This document shows positions 18,292 through 29,700 of a stretch of 64,000 nt of DNA, one piece after another. The position numbers and the translations under genes are program-made. Under the pieces are notes generated by a model, which had not been told where the DNA came from, ran no database searches, and worked only from the letters and a program-made list of their open reading frames with translations. Numbering within the stretch: the first letter of the stretch is position 1; each line of letters starts with the position of its first letter. This DNA comes from Arenibacter algicola (GTDB lineage Bacteria > Bacteroidota > Bacteroidia > Flavobacteriales > Flavobacteriaceae): the NCBI RefSeq assembly GCF_000733925.1, contig NZ_JPOO01000001.1, positions 1,922,001 to 1,986,000 on the forward strand, given 5' to 3'.

Positions 18292-21200
18292 ATGAAAAAT
18301 ATCCGTTTTAGGGGGTGGCCTAGTCCTCTTCCTTTCAAAATGTCCCTCAAAATGAAACTGACTACCATATTGCTTATAGTTTCACTTTTTAAGATTCAAG
18401 CTAATTCTTACTCTCAAAATACCAAGATCACTCTTAATCACGATCAGATAAGTATAGGAGATGTATTTAAGGAAATAGAAGGTAAAAGTGATTTTAGGTT
18501 TTTGTACAAAAACAAAGAAGTGGATATTAATAGGAAAGTTTCTATTCATGTCACCAAAGAAAATATTTATGATATTCTAAATCAGCTTTTTAAGGAAACA
18601 ACTGTGAAGTATGAGGTGTTGGACAATAGACAAATTGTACTTACCCAGCAACTTCAGAACAACATTAAACATATGAAGAGTATCCCTTTTGGGGTGCTCA
18701 AGCAGCAGACAACTATCAATGGGAGTGTTAAAGATGTCAACGGAATACCGTTGCCAGGTGCCAACGTTGTTGAAAAAGGGACAACCAACGGTGTAACAGC
18801 AGATTTTGATGGTAATTTCTCCCTGGAATTAATCGAAAAAAATGCCGTTCTTGAGATTTCCTATATAGGCTATTCCACAAAGGAAATTTCGGTAGACGGG
18901 CAGTCCGACCTTACTATTATTTTAGAAGAAAGTGCAGCTGGATTGGAAGAAGTTGTCGTTGTAGGGTATGGTACTCAAAGGAAAAGAGAGGTAACAGGAG
19001 CTATTAGTTCTATCTCCTCAGATGCTATCACCCAACAGACCATTACTGGTTTTGATCAGGCGATGGCGGGTAGGGTTGCTGGTGTTCAAGTTTCCCAGAA
19101 TTCTGGTGCGCCAGGGGGATCAACTTCTATTAGGGTAAGGGGTATTGGAACCCCAGGAAACAGTGAGCCATTATATGTAATTGACGGAATACCTGTATTT
19201 AATAGTAATTCCGGTGGCGGTGGTGGTACCCCTCCAAGTCCGCTTAATACGCTTAACCCCAATGATATTGAGTCCATAGAAATTCTAAAGGATGCGGCCT
19301 CAGGTGCCATCTATGGTTCTAGAGCTGCAAACGGGGTAGTTATTATCACTACCAAGAAGGGGAAGGCAGGTGTACCAAAATTGAATTTGGATTATTCCAT
19401 TGGGATGCAGAGTAAAGAGAAGAATTTCGATATTTTGGACGGGCCAACTTATCAACAGTATATTACTGAATTTTCAGGGGCAGCTCCTAATTTTACTAAT
19501 CCTGCAAATACAAATTATATAGATGAAATATTTCAGTCAGCCACTATTCAAAACATGAACTTAAATGTAAATGGTGGAAATGAAGTATCTAAATACTCGC
19601 TATCATTAGGATATTTGGACCAAGGGGGTATTATTAGAGGTTCTGCATTTGAGAGACTCTCTTTACGTGTCAATACATCTCATGACGTAAGCAAGCGTTT
19701 TAGAATCGGAAATAATTTTTCGGTTTCAAGATCTATCAACAATCAGACACAGGAAAACAGTGTATTTAATGCCGCAATTGGTAGGGCCGTAATACAACCT
19801 CCAGTGATACCCGCAAGAAATGAAGATGGAAGTATTGGCCAGCCGGGAGATGTTGGTACTAGTTTCATTAGATCTGGTGGACCGCTGTACGTAACAGATG
19901 AACGTTTCTACGAAGCTGAACAATTCCGTTTCCTAGGTAATGTTTTTGCTGAATATGATATTTTCGAAGACCTTACTTATAGATTAAATTTAGGAGGTGA
20001 TTATTTATCAAGTGGCTCTAATCTATTTTCTCCATCCTTTAAAGGTAGTGGAAGCCCTGATATTCTGTCTACAGGTCAACGCTATGACAGCAAGGAATGG
20101 ATTTGGTTGGCAGAACATACCTTAAACTACAACAAATCATTTAACGATAACCACAATCTTGATGTTCTTGTAGGTTTTACGCAACAAAAATCAAGTTTTT
20201 CATCACAAAGCACCTCTGCAACAAACTTCGCCTCAAATGATTTGATTGCTGTAGGTACTGCGGCGGAAAGAATTGGAACCGGAAATCTAGTAGATTGGTC
20301 TTTAATGTCTTATCTAGGTAGGGTCAACTATAATTTTATGAGTAAATATTTTATATCCGCATCTGTAAGACGTGATGGTTCCTCAAAATTTGGTCCAGGT
20401 AATAAATGGGGTGTTTTCCCTGCATTTTCGGCAGGATGGCAGATAGCCGATGAGGAATTTTTTAAGGTTGACTTTATAGATGAACTAAAATTAAGAGCTA
20501 GTTGGGGCCAATTGGGTAACCAAGAAATTGGAAATTTTAATTACTTAGCACTTCTTTTTCCAAATGCAGGTTACGGTTTTGGTGGTAATGTGGGTTCAGG
20601 TAGTTTTTCGGCTCAACCAGCCAATACAAATATAACTTGGGAAACTGCGGAACAAACTGACATAGGTTTCGATTTAAGTCTGTTAAATAAAAAAGTGACC
20701 TTAAGTGTAGATTATTTTAACAAACAACAAATTGATATCCTATTACCTGGAACTTTACCCTTTGCTTATGGATTTATTGTAAATGGAGTACCACAATTTC
20801 CAACAGTTAACGCAGGTATAGTTAGAAACAAAGGGCTTGAATTTGACCTAGGAATTAAAGGCTTCAAAGATGATTTTAGTTGGTCGGTGAACGCCAATCT
20901 TGCTACTTTGAACAACAATGTTGAAAGTGACAATGGTAGCCCTATTATTAGCGATGGAGAATCTTTATCTGTCCGTTTTCAAGAAGGATTGCCTATAGGG
21001 GTCTTCTATGGGTATAAAGTAGATGGGGTTTTTCAGACCCAAGCAGAAATAAATGCCCTTAACCCCGATGCTGTAAACGGAGTTTATTACCAAGCATCCA
21101 ATACGAGTCCAGGAGATTTCAGGTTTAAGGATTTAAATGGTGACGGTATTGTTAATTCTGAAGATCAGACAGCATTAGGCAGTGGAGTACCGGATTTTAC

Positions 21201-21690
21201 GTATGGTTTAACAGCGAACATTAACTATAAAGATTTTGATTTTTCTATGTCTTGGCAGGGAGTACAGGGCAATGAGATTTTTGCTAATATCCTACAACAA
21301 GCGGGTGATTTTACAAAACCAGATAATAAATTCACCACACTATACGAAAATGCTTGGCGAGGAGAAGGAACTAGTAATACGGTTCCTGCCATAGGAAGTG
21401 GTAACGGTAATTATAGAAATTCAGATTACTATATACAAGATGGTTCTTTCTTGAGATTACGTTCCTTACAAATAGGATATTCAATACCTAACAATCTTTT
21501 GGAAACAATGAAACTTAGTAACCTAAGAATTTACGTTGGTGGTCAGAACCTATTGACGTTTGACAATTATGAATATGGTCTTGACCCTGAAGTTGGCGCA
21601 AATTCTGGAAACGCTCTAGAGAACGGTGTAGATCGTGGTCGTTATCCTATTCCAAGAACCATTTCAATTGGTGTTAATATCGGATTTTAA
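18292..21690 (+). CDS. SusC-type TonB-dependent receptor with N-terminal STN signalling domain
   Basis: 1132 residues. Order: long signal region (to about 42), STN domain (about 45-115, 'FLYKNKEVDINRKVS'), carboxypeptidase-like domain (about 140-215, 'INGSVKDVNGIPLPGANV'), TonB-box region (about 220-230, 'LEEVVVVGYGTQR'), plug (about 235-350, 'VIDGIPVF', 'RAANGVVIITTKKG') and barrel ending in Phe. The STN domain is present only in signalling transporters, in line with the adjacent sigma/anti-sigma genes. It imports oligosaccharide with SusD, encoded 26 bp downstream. Confidence 0.96.
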   Translation: MKNIRFRGWPSPLPFKMSLKMKLTTILLIVSLFKIQANSYSQNTKITLNHDQISIGDVFKEIEGKSDFRFLYKNKEVDINRKVSIHVTKENIYDILNQLFKETTVKYEVLDNRQIVLTQQLQNNIKHMKSIPFGVLKQQTTINGSVKDVNGIPLPGANVVEKGTTNGVTADFDGNFSLELIEKNAVLEISYIGYSTKEISVDGQSDLTIILEESAAGLEEVVVVGYGTQRKREVTGAISSISSDAITQQTITGFDQAMAGRVAGVQVSQNSGAPGGSTSIRVRGIGTPGNSEPLYVIDGIPVFNSNSGGGGGTPPSPLNTLNPNDIESIEILKDAASGAIYGSRAANGVVIITTKKGKAGVPKLNLDYSIGMQSKEKNFDILDGPTYQQYITEFSGAAPNFTNPANTNYIDEIFQSATIQNMNLNVNGGNEVSKYSLSLGYLDQGGIIRGSAFERLSLRVNTSHDVSKRFRIGNNFSVSRSINNQTQENSVFNAAIGRAVIQPPVIPARNEDGSIGQPGDVGTSFIRSGGPLYVTDERFYEAEQFRFLGNVFAEYDIFEDLTYRLNLGGDYLSSGSNLFSPSFKGSGSPDILSTGQRYDSKEWIWLAEHTLNYNKSFNDNHNLDVLVGFTQQKSSFSSQSTSATNFASNDLIAVGTAAERIGTGNLVDWSLMSYLGRVNYNFMSKYFISASVRRDGSSKFGPGNKWGVFPAFSAGWQIADEEFFKVDFIDELKLRASWGQLGNQEIGNFNYLALLFPNAGYGFGGNVGSGSFSAQPANTNITWETAEQTDIGFDLSLLNKKVTLSVDYFNKQQIDILLPGTLPFAYGFIVNGVPQFPTVNAGIVRNKGLEFDLGIKGFKDDFSWSVNANLATLNNNVESDNGSPIISDGESLSVRFQEGLPIGVFYGYKVDGVFQTQAEINALNPDAVNGVYYQASNTSPGDFRFKDLNGDGIVNSEDQTALGSGVPDFTYGLTANINYKDFDFSMSWQGVQGNEIFANILQQAGDFTKPDNKFTTLYENAWRGEGTSNTVPAIGSGNGNYRNSDYYIQDGSFLRLRSLQIGYSIPNNLLETMKLSNLRIYVGGQNLLTFDNYEYGLDPEVGANSGNALENGVDRGRYPIPRTISIGVNIGF

Positions 21691-21715
21691 AAAAAAATAA
21701 TAAAAAAATAATAAA

Positions 21716-23197
21716 ATGAAAAAGTATATTTTTCTTAGTCTCTTTGCGGTAGTTATACTACTCGGCTGCGAAGATTTCATTGATCTAGAACCACAGGATC
21801 AGTTGACCACTACTGCATTCTATAAAACTGCCTCTGATGCAATTTCTGCCACGAACGCAGCTTATGATGGCTTTCAGCATTTAAATTATTATGGCTTTAA
21901 TTATCCTGATATCTTAAATATTGCAGGGGGAGACGCCGTAAAAGGTGGTTTTGGAGCAGGTGACCGTCCGGCTTATCTAGAATTCGAAACATTTAATATA
22001 ACTGATAATAATCTCAGAATCGGTGAATTCTATGCTATGGCATGGGGTGGTGTTAACCGTGCAAATCAAGTTTTGGACAATGTATCACTAATGGAAGTTG
22101 ATGGGGATTTTACCGAAGCCCTTAAAACAAGGCTTTTAGGTGAAGCAACATTTTTAAGAGCACTACACTATACAAATTTAGTACTAGGTTTTGGAGGTAT
22201 GCCCATTTATACTTCCGTACCAACTATTGATGCAGAAGTGCTACCACGAGCAACAGCCGAAGATTGTTGGACTTTCATAATTGAAGATTTTAACAATGCA
22301 GCAAGTATGCTTCCGGATTCTTATGACGCCGCAAACATGGGTAGAGCCACCAAAGGTGCAGCAAATGCCATGTTAGCTCGTATATATTCATTAAGAGGAG
22401 AATGGGGACAAGTTAACACCTATGCTGACTTGGTTATTAACAGCCAGGCAGGATATGATTTAGCCCCAACCTTCGCCGAAAATTTTGACGAAAGGGGTAA
22501 TAATAATGTGGAGTCTATTTTTGAGATTCAATATACCCTATCAAACACTTCTCTGGATATATGGAGTTCGGCCGGAGATTGGAACTCTAATTTTATAGCT
22601 AAATACTCTGCACCACAGGTAGGGAACGCAGGCTGGGCCACGATGTCCCCAACACAAGAGTTGGTAGATGACTTTGAAGCTGGTGATATCCGTTTAACGG
22701 AAACTGTATATCGTCCGGGTGACCCATATGGCGACGGTGTATTTGACCCCAATGACGGTTCACATTTTGAAAATGCAGGTCTTTATGGTCATAAAAAATT
22801 GACCGGTCTTGATTTTGCAAATACTGCAGGGAATGGATTTGATTACAATTATAAAATTATTCGCTTTGCAGATATTTTATTATTGAAAGCAGAGGCAGAA
22901 AACGAGTTGAATGGAGTTTCGGAAAATGCTCTGACGCCACTGAATCGTATTAGAACACGTGCCGGGTTATTGCCCGTTAACGAAACGAATAACCCAGGAC
23001 TTACTCAGGCTGGACTACGGGATATTATTTTAGGAGAAAGAAGAAGTGAATTCGCTATGGAAGGACTACGCTTTTATGATGTAGTTTATCGTGGCAGAGG
23101 GACGGAATTCCTTGGAACAAGAGGATATCAACCAGGTGATGAGATATTTCCAATACCACCAAGTGAAATTACCCAGACTGGTTGGCCACAAAACTAG
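21716..23197 (+). CDS. SusD/RagB family lipoprotein
   Basis: 493 residues, lipobox ILLGC (Cys18), then the SusD start 'EDFIDLEPQDQLTTTAFYKT' and C-terminal 'GERRSEFAMEGLRFYDVVYR' with 'IFPIPPSEI'. It is the surface glycan-binding partner of the SusC encoded 26 bp upstream. A strong hairpin terminator follows, separating the SusC/SusD pair from the VCBS genes, which may therefore be transcribed at a lower level by read-through or from their own promoter. Confidence 0.95.
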   Translation: MKKYIFLSLFAVVILLGCEDFIDLEPQDQLTTTAFYKTASDAISATNAAYDGFQHLNYYGFNYPDILNIAGGDAVKGGFGAGDRPAYLEFETFNITDNNLRIGEFYAMAWGGVNRANQVLDNVSLMEVDGDFTEALKTRLLGEATFLRALHYTNLVLGFGGMPIYTSVPTIDAEVLPRATAEDCWTFIIEDFNNAASMLPDSYDAANMGRATKGAANAMLARIYSLRGEWGQVNTYADLVINSQAGYDLAPTFAENFDERGNNNVESIFEIQYTLSNTSLDIWSSAGDWNSNFIAKYSAPQVGNAGWATMSPTQELVDDFEAGDIRLTETVYRPGDPYGDGVFDPNDGSHFENAGLYGHKKLTGLDFANTAGNGFDYNYKIIRFADILLLKAEAENELNGVSENALTPLNRIRTRAGLLPVNETNNPGLTQAGLRDIILGERRSEFAMEGLRFYDVVYRGRGTEFLGTRGYQPGDEIFPIPPSEITQTGWPQN

Positions 23198-23215
23198 TTA
23201 TCATATTTAATTTTA

Positions 23216-23258
23216 AAAGGTGGTTTGGTTATTTATACCAAACTGCCTTTTTTCCTTT
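23216..23258 (+). terminator. Hairpin terminator between SusD and VCBS genes
   Basis: AAAGGTGGTTTGGT pairs along 14 bp (two G-T wobbles) with ACCAAACTGCCTTT across a 7-nt loop, followed by T residues. Its place between SusC/SusD and accessory genes suggests differential expression by partial termination. Confidence 0.8.
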
Positions 23259-23271
23259 TAATCATTAAAAA

Positions 23272-26200
23272 ATGTTAGAGGTAAAAAAAATAATAACTTT
23301 CATTTTGTTAATAGGTATGATAATTTCATGCACCTACAGGAAAAATGAAGTTTTCACCAAATTGGAAGTCGACAAAACTAATCTTGACTTTATAAATCAA
23401 GTTTTTGAGACGGATTCTATTAGCTTGGCGAATAATTATTATTTCTACAATGGCGCCGGAATCACAGTGAGTGATTTTAATAATGATGGTTTACAGGATA
23501 TTTTTTATACTGGGAATCATACCTCTTCCAGACTATTTTTAAATAAGGGAGGACTTTTATTTGAAGATGTAACCCTTTCCTCCAATTTAGATAATAATTT
23601 TTGGAACAGTGGCTCTACCTATGCCGATGTAAATGGGGATGGATGGCAAGATTTATTTGTTTGCACCGTCGGAAAGGACGAACCAAATTTACTGTATATC
23701 AATCAAGGGGTATCTGATAATGGTATTCCCGTTTTTAAAGAAGAGGCTTCCAAATATGGGTTAGCCGATAAAAGAATTTGCACACAAGCTGCATTTTTTG
23801 ATTATGACCAGGATAATGACCTTGATCTTTTCGTTATTGTGAACTCCCAGTTAATGAACGATCGTAATCTGACCAAACCAAGGAATACTGGTCAGAATTC
23901 ATATACAGTTGATATACTTTATAGAAATAATGGGGACAATACCTTTACCGATGTCTCTGAAGAATCCGGTATTACCAACGAAGGCTTCTCTTTGGGATTG
24001 GCGATAAATGATATTAATAATGATGGTTGGCCAGATATTTACGTAGCTAATGACTTTATAACAAATGACCTATTATACATTAATAATAAAAATGGTGGTT
24101 TTGATGAAAAAGCCCTTGATTACCTGAGGCATACCAGTTACAACGGGATGGGGGTTGATATCGCAGATGTTAATAATGATGGATTCATGGATATTACCGT
24201 TATGGACATGCTCCCAGAATCTAATAGGCGAAGAAAACTAATGCAAGCGCCTGTTAATTATGACCTGTTCAATTATAGAGCGGATCTAGGCTATGCCCAA
24301 CAACATGTTAAAAATACACTACAGATTAACCAAGGTATTAACAATGAAGGCAATTACCAATTTAGCGAATTGGGAACATTTGCAGGGATGTACTCCACAG
24401 ATTGGAGCTGGGCACCATTATGGGCAGATTTTGATAATAGCGGGACCTTGGATTTATTTATTTCCAATGGCTATTATAAGGATTTAACCGACATGGATTT
24501 CTCCCTTGGTCTTAAAGAGAAATTACGTTTTGGGTCCAATGAACATAGTATTGCGTACCAGAAAGAAACTCTTGAAAAATTGAATCCGATTAAAAAATCA
24601 AATTATCTCTATAAAAATAATGGGCATCTTGACCTGGTCAACGTTACCAAAGAATGGGGTTTGGATGAGCCTTCATTTTCACATGGTGCGGCTTTTGCAG
24701 ATTTTGATAACGACGGCGATTTGGAGTTAATCGTTAATAATCTTGGGCATACTTCCTTCTTTTATAAGAACAATACTATTGAGAATAATAAGGTAAATGA
24801 AAAAAAACAAGGCTTTTTCCTCAAAGTTAAACTTCAGGGACCCGGAAAAAATAAAAATGCTTTTGGCGCTCGTCTGGAACTGTTTTCTGAAGGAAGCCTA
24901 AAACAGAGTTATTATCATTCAAATGTACGCGGATATTTATCAAGTATGAGCGATGTTATCCATCTTGGATTAGGCGCGGAAAGTAGGCTTGATAGTGTGT
25001 CCATTCATTGGCCTGATGGCACTTTTCAAACTGTGGAAGCTATAACTCCGGATACTACACTAAACATTATTTATAAGCCCAATAGAAAAAAATCAACAAC
25101 ATTCAGACCTAAGACGCTATTTGAATCCATCACAGATTCTTTGCAATTGGATTATGTTCAAAAGGAAAATAATTATATCGATTTTAACAACGACCCACTT
25201 TTTTACAAAATGTATTCCCGGGAAGGACCAAGTATCGCCATAAACGATATAAATAATGATGGATTAGACGATATTTTATTAGGTGGTTCTTCTGAAAATT
25301 CGATCACTTTATTTACACAGAATTCAGGGATCTTTGAAAAAAGCAACATTTTGGAGGAGGATAAACAATATGAGGATATGGGAATGCTCCTCTTTGATGC
25401 GGATAGTGATGGTGATAATGATCTTTATGTTGTTAGTGGCGGCAGTGAATTTGCGGGGCAGCAAAATGCTTGTCAAGACAGATTTTATAAAAATGAAAAT
25501 GGTGTATTCGTAAAACAAGAAGGAGCCTCCCTAAACACTGCAAGTGGAGGTCCTGTTAAAGGAGCGGATTTTGATAGGGACGGAGACATTGACCTTTTTG
25601 TGGGCGGTAAAATAAGCCCCGGAAAATATCCCACATCGCCCATAAGTAGTCTGTTAATAAATAAAAATGGCAGCTTACAAGAGGAAACGCCCCAATTTTT
25701 AAAAGAAATTGGAATGGTGAACGACGCCCTCTGGTCAGATTTCAATAATGATGGTTGGGTAGATTTAATCGTTGTTGGCGAATGGACCAAGATTCAAATT
25801 TTCATCAATAAAGAAGGAACATTAGAACCATATAAGGATAATGCATTGGAAGATTCATCAGGATGGTGGAATAGTATTTCCGGGGGTGATTTTGACAATG
25901 ACGGTGATATAGATTACATATTGGGGAATTTTGGTTTAAACAGTTATATAAAAGCGGATAAAGACCATCCTATTCGCGTTTATGCAGATGATTTTGATGC
26001 CAACGGTAAAATAGACCCTATCATTTCCTATTATGAAAAGGATGATAAGGGCACATTAAAGGAATATTCCTTACATACACGGGACGCACTTATTTCTCAA
26101 ATTGTCGCTTATAAAAAACGTTTCAAGAACTACAAATCTTTCTCTGAAGCAGATTTTGATGAAATCCTTAAAAAGCACGACCGTAAGAATGATTTTGTTC

Positions 26201-26787
26201 TTGATGCCAAAATATTAACAACGACCTATTTGGAAAATAGGGGGGCCGAAGGTTTTAAGATAAGCCAGTTACCTATTGCGTGCCAGATATCCCCTGTTTA
26301 TGGAGTGTTGGTTAAAGATTTCGATGGTGATGGCAATCTAGATGCGTTACTCAGCGGTAACCAAAATTCTGCTGATCCCCTTTTCGGAAACTACGATGCG
26401 TCCAATGGCATTTTATTAAGAGGGAACGGCAAGGGAAAGTTGGAACCGGTTTCTACCATGGATTCGGGACTTTACTTGAATGGTGATCAAAAAAGCTTGG
26501 TGAATCTTTTTGTGGGTAATCAGCAGGTTCTACTTGCTGGAGCAAATCTAGGAACTATTAAGGCTTATGGCAATAATGCCCAAAATAAGGAATCCAACAA
26601 GGTTATTCCTTTAGGGTCAATGGACGCCGGAGCCTTTATTACATTTCAAAATGGTGAAAAAACAAAATTGGAATTTTATTATGGTAACAGCTACCTCTCA
26701 CAATCTTCTAGAAAAATTAAGCTATTGCCAATAATGAAAGAAGTGATCATTTATGATTTTAATGGGGTAAAAAGAAAAGTACTTTAA
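23272..26787 (+). CDS. Large VCBS/FG-GAP repeat lipoprotein with ASPIC/UnbV domain (1)
   Basis: 1171 residues, lipobox MIISC (Cys20). Many repeats with the calcium-type pattern DxNxDG ('VSDFNNDGLQDIFYTG', 'YADVNGDGWQDLFV', 'FADFDNDGDLELIV') mark a beta-propeller in the N-terminal part, an ASPIC/UnbV domain near 515-605 ('LGLGAESRLDSVSIHWPDG'), and a second VCBS block in the C-terminal half. Proteins of this build often accompany SusC/SusD pairs in Flavobacteriia; binding of polysaccharide or a structural role at the cell surface is inferred, no enzyme motif is seen. The next gene, its paralogue, starts 12 bp downstream. Confidence 0.88.
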   Translation: MLEVKKIITFILLIGMIISCTYRKNEVFTKLEVDKTNLDFINQVFETDSISLANNYYFYNGAGITVSDFNNDGLQDIFYTGNHTSSRLFLNKGGLLFEDVTLSSNLDNNFWNSGSTYADVNGDGWQDLFVCTVGKDEPNLLYINQGVSDNGIPVFKEEASKYGLADKRICTQAAFFDYDQDNDLDLFVIVNSQLMNDRNLTKPRNTGQNSYTVDILYRNNGDNTFTDVSEESGITNEGFSLGLAINDINNDGWPDIYVANDFITNDLLYINNKNGGFDEKALDYLRHTSYNGMGVDIADVNNDGFMDITVMDMLPESNRRRKLMQAPVNYDLFNYRADLGYAQQHVKNTLQINQGINNEGNYQFSELGTFAGMYSTDWSWAPLWADFDNSGTLDLFISNGYYKDLTDMDFSLGLKEKLRFGSNEHSIAYQKETLEKLNPIKKSNYLYKNNGHLDLVNVTKEWGLDEPSFSHGAAFADFDNDGDLELIVNNLGHTSFFYKNNTIENNKVNEKKQGFFLKVKLQGPGKNKNAFGARLELFSEGSLKQSYYHSNVRGYLSSMSDVIHLGLGAESRLDSVSIHWPDGTFQTVEAITPDTTLNIIYKPNRKKSTTFRPKTLFESITDSLQLDYVQKENNYIDFNNDPLFYKMYSREGPSIAINDINNDGLDDILLGGSSENSITLFTQNSGIFEKSNILEEDKQYEDMGMLLFDADSDGDNDLYVVSGGSEFAGQQNACQDRFYKNENGVFVKQEGASLNTASGGPVKGADFDRDGDIDLFVGGKISPGKYPTSPISSLLINKNGSLQEETPQFLKEIGMVNDALWSDFNNDGWVDLIVVGEWTKIQIFINKEGTLEPYKDNALEDSSGWWNSISGGDFDNDGDIDYILGNFGLNSYIKADKDHPIRVYADDFDANGKIDPIISYYEKDDKGTLKEYSLHTRDALISQIVAYKKRFKNYKSFSEADFDEILKKHDRKNDFVLDAKILTTTYLENRGAEGFKISQLPIACQISPVYGVLVKDFDGDGNLDALLSGNQNSADPLFGNYDASNGILLRGNGKGKLEPVSTMDSGLYLNGDQKSLVNLFVGNQQVLLAGANLGTIKAYGNNAQNKESNKVIPLGSMDAGAFITFQNGEKTKLEFYYGNSYLSQSSRKIKLLPIMKEVIIYDFNGVKRKVL

Positions 26788-26799
26788 AATATTATATTA

Positions 26800-29700
26800 A
26801 TGGTAAAGAAGTATTTGTTTGGTTGGAGTGTTTTCTTCCTTGTCCTCTCGTGCAAGGATAATAAGAAAATACTTGCCGATGAAATGGTGCCAGAGCAAGT
26901 AATACAATCTTTTAAAGCGGTTTCAGCAGATAGATCAAATATTCATTTTTTGAATAGAGTTCAAGAATCGGAAAATTTCAATTACCTAACTTATCCATTT
27001 ATATACTTTGGAGGAGGGGTTTCAATCGGCGATATTAATAACGACGACCTACCTGATATATACTTTACAGGTCAAATGGGAAAAAATTCTCTTTATTTAA
27101 ATGAAGGTGGAATGTCTTTTAAAGACATTACCGAGGCTGCCGGAGTAGAAGGCGTGTACAATCACTGGACCACAGGAAGTACCATGGCCGATGTTAACAA
27201 TGATGGTTTTCTTGATATCTACGTAAGTGTAGCAGGACCAGGAAACACAAGGAAAAATCTATTATATATCAATAATAGGAACAATACCTTTACCGAAGAG
27301 GCCGAACTGTATGGCATAGCTGATCCAGGGCATACCATTCAATCTGCATTTTTTGATTTTGACAATGATGGGGATTTGGATTTATATGTGGGCAACTACC
27401 CTCGATCTGGTTTCAACCAAAATAATGAGTTTTTTGAAAAGCGGATGAAACAACCAAACCTGGAGGAATCCGATAGGCTATACCTTAATGATCATGGAAA
27501 ATTTACGGATGTTACCTTGACTTCGGGAATTCTAAATTATGGACTTACCCTAGGTATAAGTTTTTCCGATTTTAATAATGATGGAAATATGGACATATAT
27601 GTTTCCAATGATTTTAATTCAAGTGACTTCCTTTATATCAACCAAGGAAACGGAACATTTTTGAATGAGCTTAAGAAGTATACAATGCATACTTCCAACT
27701 TTGGAATGGGGACGGATGCCGCCGATTTAAACAATGATGGCCTAATAGATCTTGTTCAGTTAGATATGATGGGTAGCACCAATGAACAACAAAAATCCAA
27801 TATGAGTGCTATGAACTCAGCCTTGTTTTATGATCTTGTAAATAGGGGGCTGCACCACCAGTATATGAAAAACACGCTACAATTAAACACTGGGGTAGAT
27901 AGCTTTATGGAAATTGGTGAGATGTCAGGGATTGCCTATACGGATTGGAGTTGGTGCCCATTACTATTTGATATGCAAAACAACGGTTATAAGGATTTGT
28001 TTATAACCAATGGTATGCGGCGTAATGTTAACAATAATGACTTTAACGCATTGTTCCGTATCCAAAAGGCATATGGCCAAGTAAAGCCTGAACAATATTT
28101 GCAATGGGTAAAAAAAATGCCCTCTAGCCCAGTAGCAAATTTTGCCTTTTCCAATAATGGAGATCTCACATTTGAGAAGAAGACAGCAGATTACGGCTTG
28201 GGCATAGAAGGTTTTTCGAACGGGGCCGCCTATGCAGATTTGGATTTGGACGGGGATTTGGATTTGGTCGTTAATCATTTGGATATGAAATCACAAGTAT
28301 TTGAAAATAGGATCATCAATAAAACAGGGTCCAACTACTTGAGATTAAAACTAAAAGGTTCAGAAGATAATAAGTATGGAATTGGCTCCAAAGTCTGGAT
28401 ATATACCGGTGAGCAAAAGCAATTGATAGAACTTCAAACTACGCGGGGATATGAATCTTCTGTAGAACCTATAGCACATTTTGGGCTCGGAAACATTCAA
28501 AAAATTGATTCTATACAGGTATTTTGGCCCAAAGGAGGTCTTCAAACCTTATATGATGTCGATGTAAATGAATTACTGGAAATTCAACAGGAAATTAGCA
28601 TACTGCCTAAAAGTAAAAAGGCTGAAAAAGCCGATCTCCTTTTTGTCGGCCTTACGCCAAAACTAGTACCAAATTATACCCATAAGGAAAATGACTTCGA
28701 TGATTTTAAAAGAGAAGTTCTTTTACCACATAAAATGTCCCAACAAGGTCCTGCGCTAGCCGTAGCTGATGTAAATGGCGATGGATTGGAAGATTTTTTT
28801 ATTGGCGCTGCCAAGAACGAGACGGCTATACTCTATATACAAAGTGAACAGGGCAGCTTTAATTCGCAATCTGAAGAGGTTTGGAAATCAGATGCAGCTT
28901 TTGAAGATGTTTCAGCAACTTTCTTAGATGTAAATGGCGATGGTTATAAAGATCTATATGTAGCAAGTGGTGGCAACGAAAGCCCAGATGGTGATGCGGT
29001 ATATTTGGACCGACTGTATATTAACGATGGCTTCGGTAAATTTAAAAGGGATAAGGAAGCTTTACCAAAAATATATACCAGTAGCTCAGCGGTTAAAACA
29101 ATAGATTTTGATAAAGATGGAGATTTGGATCTATTTATTGGGGGAAGACAAATTCCAGGAAAATATCCAATGCCCGTAAATAGTTATTTGCTCAGAAATG
29201 ATAGTAAGAATGGAGTAGTACTATTTAAAGATGTTACGGATGACATAGGAGCTGAGCTTAATAAAATAGGAATGGTTACGGACGCAGAATGGATGGATAT
29301 AAATAAGGATGGTTGGCCAGATTTGATAATTGTTGGTGAATGGATGGCTCCAAAAATATTCATAAATACTCGCGGTCAATTTTTGGATAAAAGTTCATCG
29401 TTTGGTTTAACAGATTTTGTGGGCTGGTGGAATACCGTAAAAGTAGTTGACTTGGACAATGATGGCGATCTGGATATAGTTGCCGGCAATCTTGGGCTAA
29501 ACTACAAATACAAAGCCTCTAGAGCAGAACCATTCAAAATATACGCCAATGATTTTGATGCCAATGGGCAATTGGATATTGTACTGGGATATTATAACAA
29601 TAACAAACTTTATCCACTAAGAGGTCGTGAGTGTTCTGCTCAGCAAATACCATCGCTAAAAAAGAAGTTTCCAAATTACACCACCTTTTCTAAGGCTAGT